Shown here: positions 26,645 to 35,755 of the stretch, piece by piece | Layout: every line of letters begins with the position of its first letter | Numbering within the stretch: position 1 is the stretch's first letter | Source: Acinetobacter rathckeae | Lineage (GTDB): Bacteria; Pseudomonadota; Gammaproteobacteria; Pseudomonadales; Moraxellaceae | Assembly: GCF_015627125.1 (NCBI RefSeq) | Contig: NZ_VTDO01000004.1 | Span: 1-64,000 of the forward strand | DNA: 64,000 nt | Direction: 5' to 3' | The notes under the pieces: model-generated | Told to the model about the DNA's origin: nothing | Database searches by the model: none | Seen by the model: the letters and a program-made list of their open reading frames with translations, nothing else | Translations under genes and position numbers: made by a program

Positions 26645-27145
26645 ATGCATGCCATACTCAGTATAAAAGAAAAATTCATCGCATCTATTCAAATTGGAGA
26701 TATCCTTACAGGGCTCATTGGTGGAACATGTAGTATTTTTACTTTGCTTTTGTTGAGCAAAAACTTTGGTCATATTTATATCATGGCACCTTTTGGAGCA
26801 ACTTGTGTGTTGTTGTATGCCGCCTCACAATCACCGCTTGCACAGCCGAAAAATATTATATTTGGTCATCTCATTTCTGCGGTGGTTGGTTTATTGTTTT
26901 TAACTTTTTTACCAATATCAACGTTGAGTATTGCTGTCTCGGTCGGGTGTGCCATTGCTTTTATGCAATTGTTTAAATGTGTACATCCACCTGCAGGTGC
27001 TAACCCATTAGTGATCTTACTCACTGCTCATACAACGCATTATGATTGGACGTTTCTTATTTTTCCTGTGTTGTCAGGTGCGGTGATCTTGGTGATGATT
27101 TCGATGGTGATACATCAGATGAAACGTTGTATAGAACAAAAGTAG
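26645..27145 (+). CDS. HPP-family integral membrane protein
   Basis: 166 residues with four transmembrane helices and the name-giving motif HPPAGANPLVILL near residue 117. The second helix pair carries IYIMAPFGATCVLLYAASQSPLAQPKN, also typical. Some HPP proteins transport nitrite in plastids and cyanobacteria; the bacterial role is otherwise open. Regulated by the divergent TetR gene through the palindrome. A hairpin follows. Confidence 0.88.
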   Translation: MHAILSIKEKFIASIQIGDILTGLIGGTCSIFTLLLLSKNFGHIYIMAPFGATCVLLYAASQSPLAQPKNIIFGHLISAVVGLLFLTFLPISTLSIAVSVGCAIAFMQLFKCVHPPAGANPLVILLTAHTTHYDWTFLIFPVLSGAVILVMISMVIHQMKRCIEQK

Positions 27146-27152
27146 CCATCTA

Positions 27153-27195
27153 TGCGAAAGGGTGATTTTAGAAAAATTTTCCTTTCGCAATTTTT
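27153..27195 (+). terminator. Likely terminator after the HPP gene
   Basis: TGCGAAAGG (27153-27161) and CCTTTCGCA (27181-27189), 19-base loop, then ATTTTTG. Confidence 0.65.
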
Positions 27196-27276
27196 GATTT
27201 TAGTAAAAAACCGAATAAAAATATTGAGTATGAGGTATGCCACGGAATACTTTATGAAAACACAAATTAATTAGTT

Positions 27277-27295
27277 GATAATGATTATTGTTAAT
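27277..27295 (+). promoter_or_regulatory. Fur box upstream of the TonB-dependent receptor
   Basis: GATAATGATTATTGTTAAT matches the 19-bp Fur consensus (GATAATGATAATCATTATC) at 14 positions, including the whole left half, 68 bases before the start codon. Iron-repressed expression is inferred. Confidence 0.75.
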
Positions 27296-27363
27296 ATTTG
27301 TTTAAGATATTGTGTGTACTTTGTAATCAATTTTATTACATGTGACATAAGTTATTATTTTTT

Positions 27364-29451
27364 ATGAAAAAGACAATTTTATTTATTTCCATATTATCTT
27401 CACTTTCTGGGGCGAGTTTTGCGGCACAGGTTGAGTCATTGCCGACCATTCAAACAAAGGCCGATCAACTTACGTTAAAGCAACAGGTCACTCAAGCCTC
27501 TACAGCGACTAAAGGCACATTACAGCTTAAAGATGTGCCTCAAACGGTAAACGTGATTCCACAAGAAATTTTAAAAGAGCAGGCGGTGACTTCTGTTCAA
27601 GGTGCATTGCAAAACGTGCCAGGTGTTGGTTTTAGTACAGGCGATGGTCAGCGAGATCAAGTCTCTATTCGTGGCTTTAACTCGGTTTATGACAGTTATG
27701 TCGATGGTTTTCGTGATGACGCAATGTATTACAGAGACTTGTCAAATACCGAGCGTATAGAAGTGGTCAAAGGCCCTGCTTCAGTACTGTATGGTCGTGG
27801 TTCGGCAGGTGGTTTGATTAACCGTGTAACTAAAAAACCAACCAGTCAGCCTTTACGTGAAGTGGCTTTAATGGGCAGTACGATTGGTCAAAGACGTTCA
27901 CAGATTGATATTAATCAACCCATTACTGAAACAGTTAAAGCAAGATTGACAGGTGCCGTTGAGAATTCAGGTGGTTATCGTGATCATGCCTTCTTAGAGC
28001 GTCAAGCTGTTGCACCCTCTGTATTGTGGGATATTTCAGATAAAACAAAACTGTTAGTACAAGCAGATTATTTACATGATAATCGTTTGGCTGATCAGGG
28101 TTTTCCACTAGATTCAAGCACAGGAAGACCATTGGCATTAAATCCTAAAGTGTATTTAGGGCCAGCTAATGTGAAAGAAGCGGCAAATACAGATACTGAA
28201 GTTAAAAGTGCAACCATTACTTTAGATCACCAATTTAACGGTGTTTGGAAATACCATGGTGTTGTACATGCATATACGTATTCTTTAGATCGTCAATTGC
28301 CTGATTCAAAATATAATCCTAAAACGAGTGCTCTTTCGATCATACAAAATCGCCGTTTTCGTAATGAAAAAGGGGTAGCTACACAACAAGAGATTTCTGG
28401 AAAGTTTAGTACGGCAAGTATTGAACATAATGTCTTGGTCGGTGTAGAACTCAGTCATCAAAATAAAAATGATAAAGTTTTTTCAAGCTCTGTTTCATCT
28501 AACCTAGATATTAATAATATTGTCTTACCTGTGTGGACGCCTGTATCAACGGTAACACCTGCAACAATCAGTCAAAATAATAGTACGAATAAGGCGTTGT
28601 ATATTCAAGATTTGATTGGATTAAATGATCAGCTTAAAATGTTGATTGGCGGACGTTATGATATTTTAGATCAGAAGCGTTCGACATTTATTCCGAAAAC
28701 AAACAAAATGACGCCTTATAATCGTACTGATTATAAAGTTTCACCACGTATTGGCCTTGTTTATGAGCCAGTTGATAACTTATCTTTATATGCTTCTTAT
28801 AATCAATCTTTTCAGCCATTATCAGATGCGCTCGCTGTATACAGTAACTTATCTAGCTTAAAACCAACTCAAACCAAGAGTTATGAGATAGGTACAAAAT
28901 GGGACATCACACCAGATTATAATGTGTCATTGTCTATATTTAACACAACACAAAACAATATATTACAAGCTGATCCATCTAACTCTCAAGTCGCTGTTGT
29001 TGCAGGTGAACAACGTACAAAAGGTTTTGAGATATCAACTGTTGGGCAAATTACCAATAAATTATCGGTGTTGGCGGGTTATGCATATCTTGATTCTAAA
29101 ATTACGAAGTCTGTATTATCAACAGTATCTGCTGGTAATACAGCAGCATTATCTCCAACAAGTTCAGCGAACGTATGGGTTAAATATACGTTCAATGATA
29201 ACTGGTATGCTGCAATTGGTGGCCGAGCGCAAACGAGTCAATATGCATCTTCTGCAAATAAGTTGAAACTAGCTGGCTATACGGTTGTTAATGCTTCTGC
29301 TGGTTATAGTACTGATCGCTATGATGTAGGCCTAAATGTGAACAATATTTTTGACCGTCATTACTATGCTTCAGCACATGGTTTATCTGATCAGGGGGCA
29401 TTAATTGGTAACCCAGTAAATGCACAGTTGACGCTACGCTACCGTTTTTAA
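27364..29451 (+). CDS. TonB-dependent ferric-siderophore receptor
   Basis: 695 residues: signal peptide (MKKTILFISILSSLSGASFAA), a plug domain at ~45-160 (LKDVPQTVNVIPQEILKEQ, then IRGFNSVYDSYVDGFRDD, and RIEVVKGPASVLYGRGSAGGLINRVTKKP), and a 22-strand barrel ending in NAQLTLRYRF with the terminal aromatic. The plug wording is that of FhuA/Fiu-type siderophore receptors, most like catecholate receptors such as Fiu/PiuA; the ligand cannot be fixed from sequence alone. No biosynthesis or esterase gene is adjacent. Preceded by a Fur box and followed by a strong terminator. Confidence 0.93.
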   Translation: MKKTILFISILSSLSGASFAAQVESLPTIQTKADQLTLKQQVTQASTATKGTLQLKDVPQTVNVIPQEILKEQAVTSVQGALQNVPGVGFSTGDGQRDQVSIRGFNSVYDSYVDGFRDDAMYYRDLSNTERIEVVKGPASVLYGRGSAGGLINRVTKKPTSQPLREVALMGSTIGQRRSQIDINQPITETVKARLTGAVENSGGYRDHAFLERQAVAPSVLWDISDKTKLLVQADYLHDNRLADQGFPLDSSTGRPLALNPKVYLGPANVKEAANTDTEVKSATITLDHQFNGVWKYHGVVHAYTYSLDRQLPDSKYNPKTSALSIIQNRRFRNEKGVATQQEISGKFSTASIEHNVLVGVELSHQNKNDKVFSSSVSSNLDINNIVLPVWTPVSTVTPATISQNNSTNKALYIQDLIGLNDQLKMLIGGRYDILDQKRSTFIPKTNKMTPYNRTDYKVSPRIGLVYEPVDNLSLYASYNQSFQPLSDALAVYSNLSSLKPTQTKSYEIGTKWDITPDYNVSLSIFNTTQNNILQADPSNSQVAVVAGEQRTKGFEISTVGQITNKLSVLAGYAYLDSKITKSVLSTVSAGNTAALSPTSSANVWVKYTFNDNWYAAIGGRAQTSQYASSANKLKLAGYTVVNASAGYSTDRYDVGLNVNNIFDRHYYASAHGLSDQGALIGNPVNAQLTLRYRF

Positions 29452-29466
29452 GGCGTGATTGATGTT

Positions 29467-29508
29467 AAAAAACAGGTTAAAGAGTGACTTTAACCTGTTT
29501 TTTTATTT
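29467..29508 (+). terminator. Rho-independent terminator after the receptor
   Basis: AACAGGTTAAAG, loop AGTGA, CTTTAACCTGTT and a long T run. It lies between convergent genes and may also act on the minus strand because an A run precedes it. Confidence 0.93.
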
Positions 29509-29527
29509 TTGATGCTGGCATTTATGT

Positions 29528-30268
29528 TTACTGTGAGGCAAACCGCTTTTTAAGTAACTGAGCCAATGCCTCAAGGCTTTGTTGTTCAGCTGTTGCACTG
29601 TAGGCTAAATCGACTCCAGTTTTTAAGTGACGCTCATCTGATTTAGGGTTGGCAAAACCATGTTTTGCACCTTCTAAACGTAAAATTTGATAAGAAACAT
29701 CAGCATCTTTGAGTTCTTTTTCAATCGCATCGACATCTTCTAGTGGAATCATACTGTCATCGACACCATGACAAACCAAGACATCGCCTTTAATCAGGCC
29801 TGTTTTGGCAGGGTTATTTGTTTTTAGCGTACCGTGAAAAGATGCAATCACGTCAAGTGGTGCCCCAATTCGTGCCAGCTCTAATGCAATTTTTCCACCA
29901 AAACAAAAACCAATCGCAGCCAGTTTTTTAGGGTCAACTTCGGGCTGAGCGGCCAAGGTCGCTAAAGCTGCTTGAGCACGATCAACTAACGTGTTGGGCT
30001 TTTCAAACACTTCATTCATGTAGGCACTGGCTTCAGTCGCCAATTCAGTCGATGCTTTGTTACCGTACATATCTATGGCAAAACTTGCATAGCCTTGCTG
30101 TGCAAATTGTTTGGCACGTTCAACCATATATGCATCTCGTCCCCACCATTCAGGGCCAAGAATGATGCCTGCGACAGGTTGATTTGTTTCTGGTGCAGCA
30201 AAAAAGCCAATCAGTGTTTTACCATCATGGGCAGTATATTCAATTTCACGAGTCACAATGTTATGCAT
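29528..30268 (-). CDS. Dienelactone hydrolase-family protein
   Basis: 246 residues from ATG 30268 (MHNIVTREIEYTAHDGK), supported by CAGGTAA at the ribosome-site position; a longer frame adds 31 implausible residues. Alpha/beta hydrolase of the DLH type: nucleophile Cys in AAIGFCFGGKIALE, Asp in CHGVDDSMIPLED and His in GAKHGFANP. The Glu in PEWWGRD, near residue 40, fits the DLH activation loop. Such proteins are common outside aromatic catabolism; no catechol-pathway genes are near, so the substrate is open. Confidence 0.9.
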   Translation of the reverse strand: MHNIVTREIEYTAHDGKTLIGFFAAPETNQPVAGIILGPEWWGRDAYMVERAKQFAQQGYASFAIDMYGNKASTELATEASAYMNEVFEKPNTLVDRAQAALATLAAQPEVDPKKLAAIGFCFGGKIALELARIGAPLDVIASFHGTLKTNNPAKTGLIKGDVLVCHGVDDSMIPLEDVDAIEKELKDADVSYQILRLEGAKHGFANPKSDERHLKTGVDLAYSATAEQQSLEALAQLLKKRFASQ

Positions 30269-30479
30269 GTTGATTACCTGTTGTATCAATGAAAATACTA
30301 GCGGTGTAATAAGAAATCTAAATTCATGATATCTGAAAATCATGTCATGCACTGTGAGCAAATTTTTGCTGATGTAAAAAATTGTAAGGGCTGAATTTCT
30401 CTTTGATCTACAGAAGAGTGCTCAATTTATAAGATAAGCCATGCTACACTAGCCATGTTGTGTTGATATTGGTTTAGGC

Positions 30480-30929
30480 ATGTCTTTACGCCCTCAGTTT
30501 TGGCAAAAATACCCCTTAGATGCATTAAATGCCCAAGAGTGGGAAGCATTGTGTGATGGTTGTGGTTTATGTTGTTTGATTAAACTTGAAGACGATGACA
30601 CGCAAGAAGTGACGTACACCAAGGTGGCATGTCATCTACTCGACTGCTCAACAGGGCATTGCTCGGACTATACTCATCGAAAAAACTTTGTTCCAGATTG
30701 TATTCAACTGAACATACAGACCATTGAGCAAATTGCCTATTGGTTACCATCAAGTTGTGCTTATAGACGTAGGCATGAGGGTAAGAAATTACCCCCATGG
30801 CACTACTTAAATACAGGCTCTAGAGAAAGTGTGATTACGGCCAAAAAGTCTGTGGCAGGGCGTTGTATTTCAGAATATGATATCCCTGAACAAGACATTG
30901 ACCAATATATTGTACGTTGGGTGCGTTAA
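30480..30929 (+). CDS. YcgN-family cysteine-cluster protein (UPF0260)
   Basis: 149 residues with the family's Cys pattern: CDGCGLCCLIKLEDD at 24-38, then CHLLDCSTGHCSDYTHRKNFVPDC, and later CAYR and GRCIS. It probably binds an Fe-S cluster or zinc. The length and motif order match YcgN of enteric bacteria. Function unknown. Monocistronic; converges on the CDF transporter gene with nine bases between stops. Confidence 0.9.
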   Translation: MSLRPQFWQKYPLDALNAQEWEALCDGCGLCCLIKLEDDDTQEVTYTKVACHLLDCSTGHCSDYTHRKNFVPDCIQLNIQTIEQIAYWLPSSCAYRRRHEGKKLPPWHYLNTGSRESVITAKKSVAGRCISEYDIPEQDIDQYIVRWVR

Positions 30930-30938
30930 AGTTTACTT

Positions 30939-31571
30939 TTAATGCACAGGTGTGAAACGACCTTTTTGGCGTTCAGCACGGGCTTGCTTAATAATTTGTA
31001 AACCACCAGAAAAGCCAAGTACTGCCATAATTGATGCGACCAATAAGTCAGGGAACGCACTTTGTGTACCAAATACGCCTAAAGCTGCAAGTAACACGGC
31101 CACATTACCAATCGCGTCGTTACGGCTACATAGCCACACTGAGCGCATGTTTGAGTCGCCATCTCTAAAGGTATACAGTACCAAAGCACTGATAATATTG
31201 GCTACTAAAGCCAATACACCAATCAAGCCCATGGTCATGGCTTCGGGTGGTTGACCATTGCTATATGACCAAATGACTTTTGCAACGACAAAAATGGCAA
31301 ATAACAGCATCATACTGCCTTTAAGCAGTGCGGCATTGGCACGCCAATATAGGCTCATACCCAAAGCAATCAAAGAAATAATATAGTTAAACGAATCACC
31401 CGCAAAGTCGAGTGAATCTGCCCAGAGCGAGGCTGAGCCAGATTGCATACCACCAATCACTTCAATAAGAAATAATGAAAGATTGAGCACCAATGCAATC
31501 CATAAAGCATTACGAAATTTTTTTGAATGCGTTTTTGTTGGTGCGTCGTGATGACAATGACAACCAGCCAT
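30939..31571 (-). CDS. Cation efflux transporter, CDF-like (short form)
   Basis: 210 residues: a Cys/His-rich N-terminus (MAGCHCHHDAPTKTHSKK) and about six hydrophobic helices, with SGSASLWADSLDFAGDSFNYIISL carrying the HD/DD-type metal-site Asp residues and SRNDAIGNVAVLLAALGVF the second pair. The cytoplasmic C-terminal domain of normal CDF proteins is almost missing. It is divergent from a MerR-family gene, with a MerR-type 19-bp-spacer promoter in front, so metal-induced expression (Zn, Cd or Pb) is likely. Confidence 0.85.
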   Translation of the reverse strand: MAGCHCHHDAPTKTHSKKFRNALWIALVLNLSLFLIEVIGGMQSGSASLWADSLDFAGDSFNYIISLIALGMSLYWRANAALLKGSMMLLFAIFVVAKVIWSYSNGQPPEAMTMGLIGVLALVANIISALVLYTFRDGDSNMRSVWLCSRNDAIGNVAVLLAALGVFGTQSAFPDLLVASIMAVLGFSGGLQIIKQARAERQKGRFTPVH

Positions 31572-31601
31572 TTGAAAATCTCCTCTAACAGATTTAAACT
31601 G

Positions 31602-31632
31602 ATTAAAAAGCTTGGTGTAGCTCTAAGGTCAA
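31602..31632 (-). promoter_or_regulatory. MerR-type promoter of the CDF gene
   Basis: On the minus strand TTGACC (31632-31627) and TTTAAT (31607-31602) are separated by 19 bases, the over-long spacer typical of promoters that MerR proteins activate by DNA distortion. CTTG and CAAG at the ends of 31611-31633 give a partial dyad. Confidence 0.65.
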
Positions 31633-31641
31633 GGAGTTTTT

Positions 31642-32088
31642 ATGCAATTTACCATTGGCGAGTTGGCCAAGAAAGCCAAACTCAGTGCAGATACAATCCG
31701 CTTTTATGAAAAAAAACAGTTGATTCGCCCCCCACGCCGGGCCGACAATAACTACAGATATTATGACCAAGATAGTCTGACCCGACTGATTTTTATTCGG
31801 CATTGTCGTGAGCTTGGTATGTCACTCAAAGAAATTCAGGCATTGCATGAGCAATTACAGCAACCTGAGCAAAATTGTGGTCATGTTAATGATGTGATTA
31901 GTGAACACTTACAGCATGTTACTGAAAAAATTCAGCAATTAGAGCAGTTTAAAGTACAACTTGAGCAGTTGAAAAACTCTTGCCAAGCCAATGCTTCAGT
32001 AAAAGATTGTGAGATTATACAAGCCCTACAACGCCCTGATGATTACCAAGAGAGCATCTCTGTCAGCCGTTTAGATTTACATTCATAG
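31642..32088 (+). CDS. MerR-family metal-responsive regulator (CadR/PbrR-like)
   Basis: 148 residues: N-terminal MerR helix-turn-helix and wing (FTIGELAKKAKLSADTIRFYEKKQLIRPPRRADNNYRYY), a long dimerisation helix, and a C-terminal metal region with Cys near residue 78 (PEQNCGHVNDVISEH), Cys near 114 and Cys near 121 (VKDCEIIQAL). This layout fits Cd(II)/Pb(II)/Zn(II) sensors. AAGG precedes the ATG. The divergent CDF transporter is the evident target. Confidence 0.9.
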   Translation: MQFTIGELAKKAKLSADTIRFYEKKQLIRPPRRADNNYRYYDQDSLTRLIFIRHCRELGMSLKEIQALHEQLQQPEQNCGHVNDVISEHLQHVTEKIQQLEQFKVQLEQLKNSCQANASVKDCEIIQALQRPDDYQESISVSRLDLHS

Positions 32089-32132
32089 ATACCACGAGTT
32101 GGTTTGACTCACAGTAAAAGATAGAAGTCCTT

Positions 32133-33407
32133 ATGAGCGATAGCAGTAATATTCCACTTCCTGAGCGTTTACGCCCACGTGACCTGTCTGAAATTTTAGG
32201 GCAGGCACATTTATTAAATGCCGATGCACCATTTCGCCAAATGATTGATCAGGGGCATTTGCCTTCTATTATTTTTTGGGGGCCACCGGGTGTGGGTAAA
32301 ACCACCTTGGCATCATTACTTGCGCAAGCAGTCGACCGTCCATTTTTGAGTTTATCTGCTTTAAATACAGGGGTGAAAGAGCTTCGTGAAGTGATTGCTG
32401 AAAGTGGTGATTTAATTACCCCTGTGGTGTTTATTGATGAAATTCATCGTTTTAATAAGTCACAGCAAGACGCACTGCTCGGGGCAGTGGAAAAAGGCAA
32501 AATTACTTTGGTGGGTGCAACCACCGAAAACCCATCGTTTGAAGTCAATAGTGCATTGCTGTCACGTTGTCAGGTTTATACGCTTAATGCCTTAGACAGC
32601 GATGCCATCAAAGCGTTATTAGACCAAGCACTGAGCCGTGACCGTATTTTGCAACAGCGTCATCTTTATATTGATGAGTACGAAGCACTGATTCAGTTTT
32701 CAGGGGGAGATGCCAGAAAGGCACTCAATTTACTCGATTTAGTGGCCAATACCTTTGACCCAGAGCAAGAAGAAAACCATATTAATAATGGCTTGGTGGT
32801 CAAAGTTGCACAGCAAAGCAGTGCCCGTTATGACAAGTCAGGGGAACAACACTACGACTTAGCATCGGCTTTAATTAAATCGATTCGTGGTAGTGACCCA
32901 GATGCAGCGTTATATTGGCTTGCTCGTATGCTAAAAGGCGGTGAAGACCCTGTATTTATTTCCCGCCGTTTGCTTATTTTAGCCTCGGAAGATATTGGTA
33001 ATTCAAACCCAAATGCGTTGTTGCTGGCAGGTGAAAGCATGCGTGCAGTACAAGCGATTGGTATGCCTGAAGCTCGAATTATTTTAGGACAGTGTGTGGT
33101 GTATTTGGCGACCAGTGCCAAGAGTAACAGTACTTATTTAGCCATTAATAAAGCCATGGCCTTGGCTGAAAAAACAGCAAATTTGGCTGTGCCACTGCAT
33201 TTGCGTAATGCACCGACGGACTTTATGAAAACTCAAGGTTATGGGGCAGACTATTTATATCCACATGACTACCCAGAGCATTTTGTGAAACAAAACTATT
33301 TACCTGAGGAGTTAGTCGGCACAAAACTATACGAGTCTGCCCGTAATAAGCGTGAAGTAGAAGGTGAAAAACTACAACAACGCCGTTGGCAAGACACTCA
33401 GTCGTGA
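32133..33407 (+). CDS. rarA: Replication-associated recombination protein A
   Basis: AAA+ ATPase of the RarA/MgsA/WRNIP1 family acting at stalled replication forks. 424 residues with PLPERLRPRDLSEILGQAHLL, Walker A GPPGVGKTT, Walker B VFIDEIHRFNKSQQD, and the SALLSRCQVYTL arginine-finger region, followed by the RarA-specific C-terminal tetramer domain (SIRGSDPDAALYWLARMLKGGEDP...FISRRL). Its last ten bases overlap the convergent esterase gene. Confidence 0.97.
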   Translation: MSDSSNIPLPERLRPRDLSEILGQAHLLNADAPFRQMIDQGHLPSIIFWGPPGVGKTTLASLLAQAVDRPFLSLSALNTGVKELREVIAESGDLITPVVFIDEIHRFNKSQQDALLGAVEKGKITLVGATTENPSFEVNSALLSRCQVYTLNALDSDAIKALLDQALSRDRILQQRHLYIDEYEALIQFSGGDARKALNLLDLVANTFDPEQEENHINNGLVVKVAQQSSARYDKSGEQHYDLASALIKSIRGSDPDAALYWLARMLKGGEDPVFISRRLLILASEDIGNSNPNALLLAGESMRAVQAIGMPEARIILGQCVVYLATSAKSNSTYLAINKAMALAEKTANLAVPLHLRNAPTDFMKTQGYGADYLYPHDYPEHFVKQNYLPEELVGTKLYESARNKREVEGEKLQQRRWQDTQS

Positions 33408-34279
33408 AATTGTTGCTGTTGCCATTGTAAGAATAATGCAGGCCATTGCTTGGTTTCAGTATTGTTGCCTAAGCCCCAACCATGCCCACCGCGATCAAAT
33501 ACAATCAGTTGATTGCTGATATGGTGTTGCTGTAGTGCTTGGTGTAGCAGTTCACTATTGGCTATAGGTGAAATGGTGTCGTCACGGGCATGGGCAATAA
33601 ACATGGGGGGCGTATTTGCGGTGACATTCATGTTTACACTATATTGGCTGAGTAATGCCTTGTTACTGTTGCCATTAAAAAGTACTTTATAGGCATGGGT
33701 ATGATTGAGCGGCGCTTGCATGCTGACAACAGGGTAGAGCAATACGGCAAAATCAGGTCGGGCAGACACAGTGTCGGTTGAGTCGACTGAGTTATAAAAT
33801 GGTTTAGCCCACTGCGTCGCCAACATCCCTGCCACATGCCCACCTGCGGAAAAGCCCATAACGCCAATGTGCCGATATTGTCCTGTGGTTTTGATTAAGC
33901 GTATGGCACGTTGTGCATCGGCAAAAGGAAGGTCTCGTGTACTGGCCTGACCAATGCTTGGCAAACGGTACACCAATTCAAATAGGGTAAAACCATGTTG
34001 TTGTAGCCATAATGCAGTGGGTGTGCCTTCTTTATTCACAACTTCATGGGCATACCCACCACCGCTCATGACTAAAATGGCGGTATGGTTTGACTGTGTG
34101 GGGGTATAGACAGCCATAAATGGCGTAGGTGCAGTTTTTATATTTTTTTTGAGTTGATGTTTTGGGCTTTTAGGTGCGGTGTCATTTGGCCACAGCGAGA
34201 TAATATCAATAGGCTGAGCTTGTAGTGCAGTACTGATGATAAAAATTAGCACAAAAACTGAGTATTGTTTAATTGACAT
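33398..34279 (-). CDS. Secreted alpha/beta hydrolase (acetyl-esterase/BD-FAE-like)
   Basis: 293 residues from ATG 34279, with a signal peptide (MSIKQYSVFVLIFIISTALQAQ). The hydrolase 3 type is clear: oxyanion loop AILVMSGGGYAHEV, nucleophile GVMGFSAGGHVAG, Asp in FIAHARDDTISP and His in DRGGHGWGLG. Resembles polysaccharide acetyl-esterases. It is separated from upstream purC by a terminator. Substrate unknown. Confidence 0.88.
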   Translation of the reverse strand: MSIKQYSVFVLIFIISTALQAQPIDIISLWPNDTAPKSPKHQLKKNIKTAPTPFMAVYTPTQSNHTAILVMSGGGYAHEVVNKEGTPTALWLQQHGFTLFELVYRLPSIGQASTRDLPFADAQRAIRLIKTTGQYRHIGVMGFSAGGHVAGMLATQWAKPFYNSVDSTDTVSARPDFAVLLYPVVSMQAPLNHTHAYKVLFNGNSNKALLSQYSVNMNVTANTPPMFIAHARDDTISPIANSELLHQALQQHHISNQLIVFDRGGHGWGLGNNTETKQWPALFLQWQQQQFHD

Positions 34280-34321
34280 GGTACATGGAAACCAATGAAG
34301 CCAGTTTCTTGAGTGTATAAC

Positions 34322-34351
34322 AAAAAACCGAGCCATTTGGCTCGGTTTTTT
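34322..34351 (-). terminator. Rho-independent terminator after purC
   Basis: ACCGAGCC, loop ATTT, GGCTCGGT with runs of A and T on both sides; it could work in both directions and ends the dapA-bamC-purC unit. Confidence 0.93.
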
Positions 34352-34367
34352 GTAAAGCAGACGAGGT

Positions 34368-35087
34368 TTAGATGCTGTCTAGGTTAATGCCTAAACGTGT
34401 TGCAACTTCTTCGTATGCTTCAACCACATCGCCTAAACCTTGGCGGAAGCGGTCTTTGTCTAATTTTTTCTTGGTTTCTTTATCCCATAGACGGCAACCA
34501 TCTGGTGAGAATTCATCACCTAAAACAATGCGGTCATGGAATACACCAAACTCAAGTTTAAAGTCGACCAGTAACATACCGCCTTTTTCAAATAAGTCGG
34601 TAAGCACTTGGTTTACTTTGTAAGTGAGCACTTTCATTTGCTCTAGTTGTTCGGCTGTTGCCCAACCCAGCGCAATAGATTGTGACTCATTGACCATTGG
34701 GTCACCTAAGGCATCATCTTTAAAGAATAACTCAAATGTTGGTGGTGTAAGTACTTTGCCTTCTTCTACACCTAAGCGACGGCACAGTGAACCTGCAGCA
34801 TAGTTACGAATGACGCACTCTACAGGAATCATGTCTAGGCGTTTGACCAACACTTCACTTGGGTTAATGAGTTTTTCAAAATGGGTTTCAATGCCTGCTT
34901 CTGCAAGCTTTTCCATAATGAACGCATTAAACAGGTTATTTACCTTGCCCTTACGGTCTAATTGCGCAATTTTCTCGCCGTTAAATGCCGAAGCATCGTC
35001 ACGGAATACTAAGATTAAAAGGTCTGGATTATCTGTGGTGTAGACAGATTTTGCTTTACCGGTATAGAGCAGGGTGTTTTTTAACAT
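34368..35087 (-). CDS. purC: Phosphoribosylaminoimidazole-succinocarboxamide synthase
   Basis: Purine synthesis enzyme joining CAIR and aspartate. 239 residues, standard for the bacterial form. Motifs: [33 protein letters not shown] near the N-terminus, [15 protein letters not shown] and VDFKLEFG...[12 protein letters not shown]. Third gene of the conserved dapA-bamC-purC order, known from E. coli too. Confidence 0.98.
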   Translation of the reverse strand: MLKNTLLYTGKAKSVYTTDNPDLLILVFRDDASAFNGEKIAQLDRKGKVNNLFNAFIMEKLAEAGIETHFEKLINPSEVLVKRLDMIPVECVIRNYAAGSLCRRLGVEEGKVLTPPTFELFFKDDALGDPMVNESQSIALGWATAEQLEQMKVLTYKVNQVLTDLFEKGGMLLVDFKLEFGVFHDRIVLGDEFSPDGCRLWDKETKKKLDKDRFRQGLGDVVEAYEEVATRLGINLDSI

Positions 35088-35123
35088 GGGGCTAACCTGT
35101 TTTTAAAAATAAGTCCTAGCGTA

Positions 35124-35744
35124 CTAGGCTGGCCAATTCTGAGCGATTTGACCTAAAAGTTCTTCCGCTTGAGTTTGATCGGCAAAACTGTTGTCAGGGT
35201 TGAACACAACCAATGTATTTTCTTTGCCAACGGCAGAGAGTTTTAACACATAGGTCTTTTGGTTCACCTGAATGGTCGCTTCGTAGCGTGTCGGGTTTTG
35301 CCCTGTAACGCTATAGTTTAGACTGCTGAGCGTTGCCAATGTGTACTGCCAAATGGTATCAGATTTACCACTAACTTTCAGCAGTGGATTGCGTTTTGTA
35401 TCAAATAAAACCACAGGGCGAGGGTATTGGTTTTGTGCATTTTTAGCCTGTGTACGGTTTTGTACTTGCTCAAATGGACGAGGCATGGCAAAGCGATTGC
35501 CTTTTTGGTTTTCAAAGTCAGGTGCTTTTTCGAGTGCCATAGGGCTAATGATAGGAGCAGGGTACAGCGGTGTCGCTGCACGTGCATCTATATCTTGTGG
35601 GTATTTTAACGGTTCAATATTCTCAGCTTTTTTATAGTCTAATGAGCCATTGTTGACTGCAAGTTTGGTACTTAGGGTGCTACACCCTGTCATGGCCAAC
35701 GCAGAAAGTAACGCTACGCTTATGCCTACACGTAATTGCATCAT
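35124..35744 (-). CDS. bamC: Outer-membrane assembly lipoprotein BamC-like
   Basis: 206 residues, lipoprotein signal SALAMTGCS (Cys21). The mature start has the BamC pattern YKKAENIEPLKYPQDID...PLYPAPIISP, the segment that contacts BamD. A first helix-grip-type domain follows (RPVVLFDTKRNPLLKVSGKSDTIWQYTLATLSSLNYSV). E. coli BamC is ~344 residues with two such domains; here only one is present. Position between dapA and purC supports the call. ATG 35744 or 35741 can serve as the start. Confidence 0.85.
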   Translation of the reverse strand: MMQLRVGISVALLSALAMTGCSTLSTKLAVNNGSLDYKKAENIEPLKYPQDIDARAATPLYPAPIISPMALEKAPDFENQKGNRFAMPRPFEQVQNRTQAKNAQNQYPRPVVLFDTKRNPLLKVSGKSDTIWQYTLATLSSLNYSVTGQNPTRYEATIQVNQKTYVLKLSAVGKENTLVVFNPDNSFADQTQAEELLGQIAQNWPA

Positions 35745-35755
35745 AAAAAGTACCC

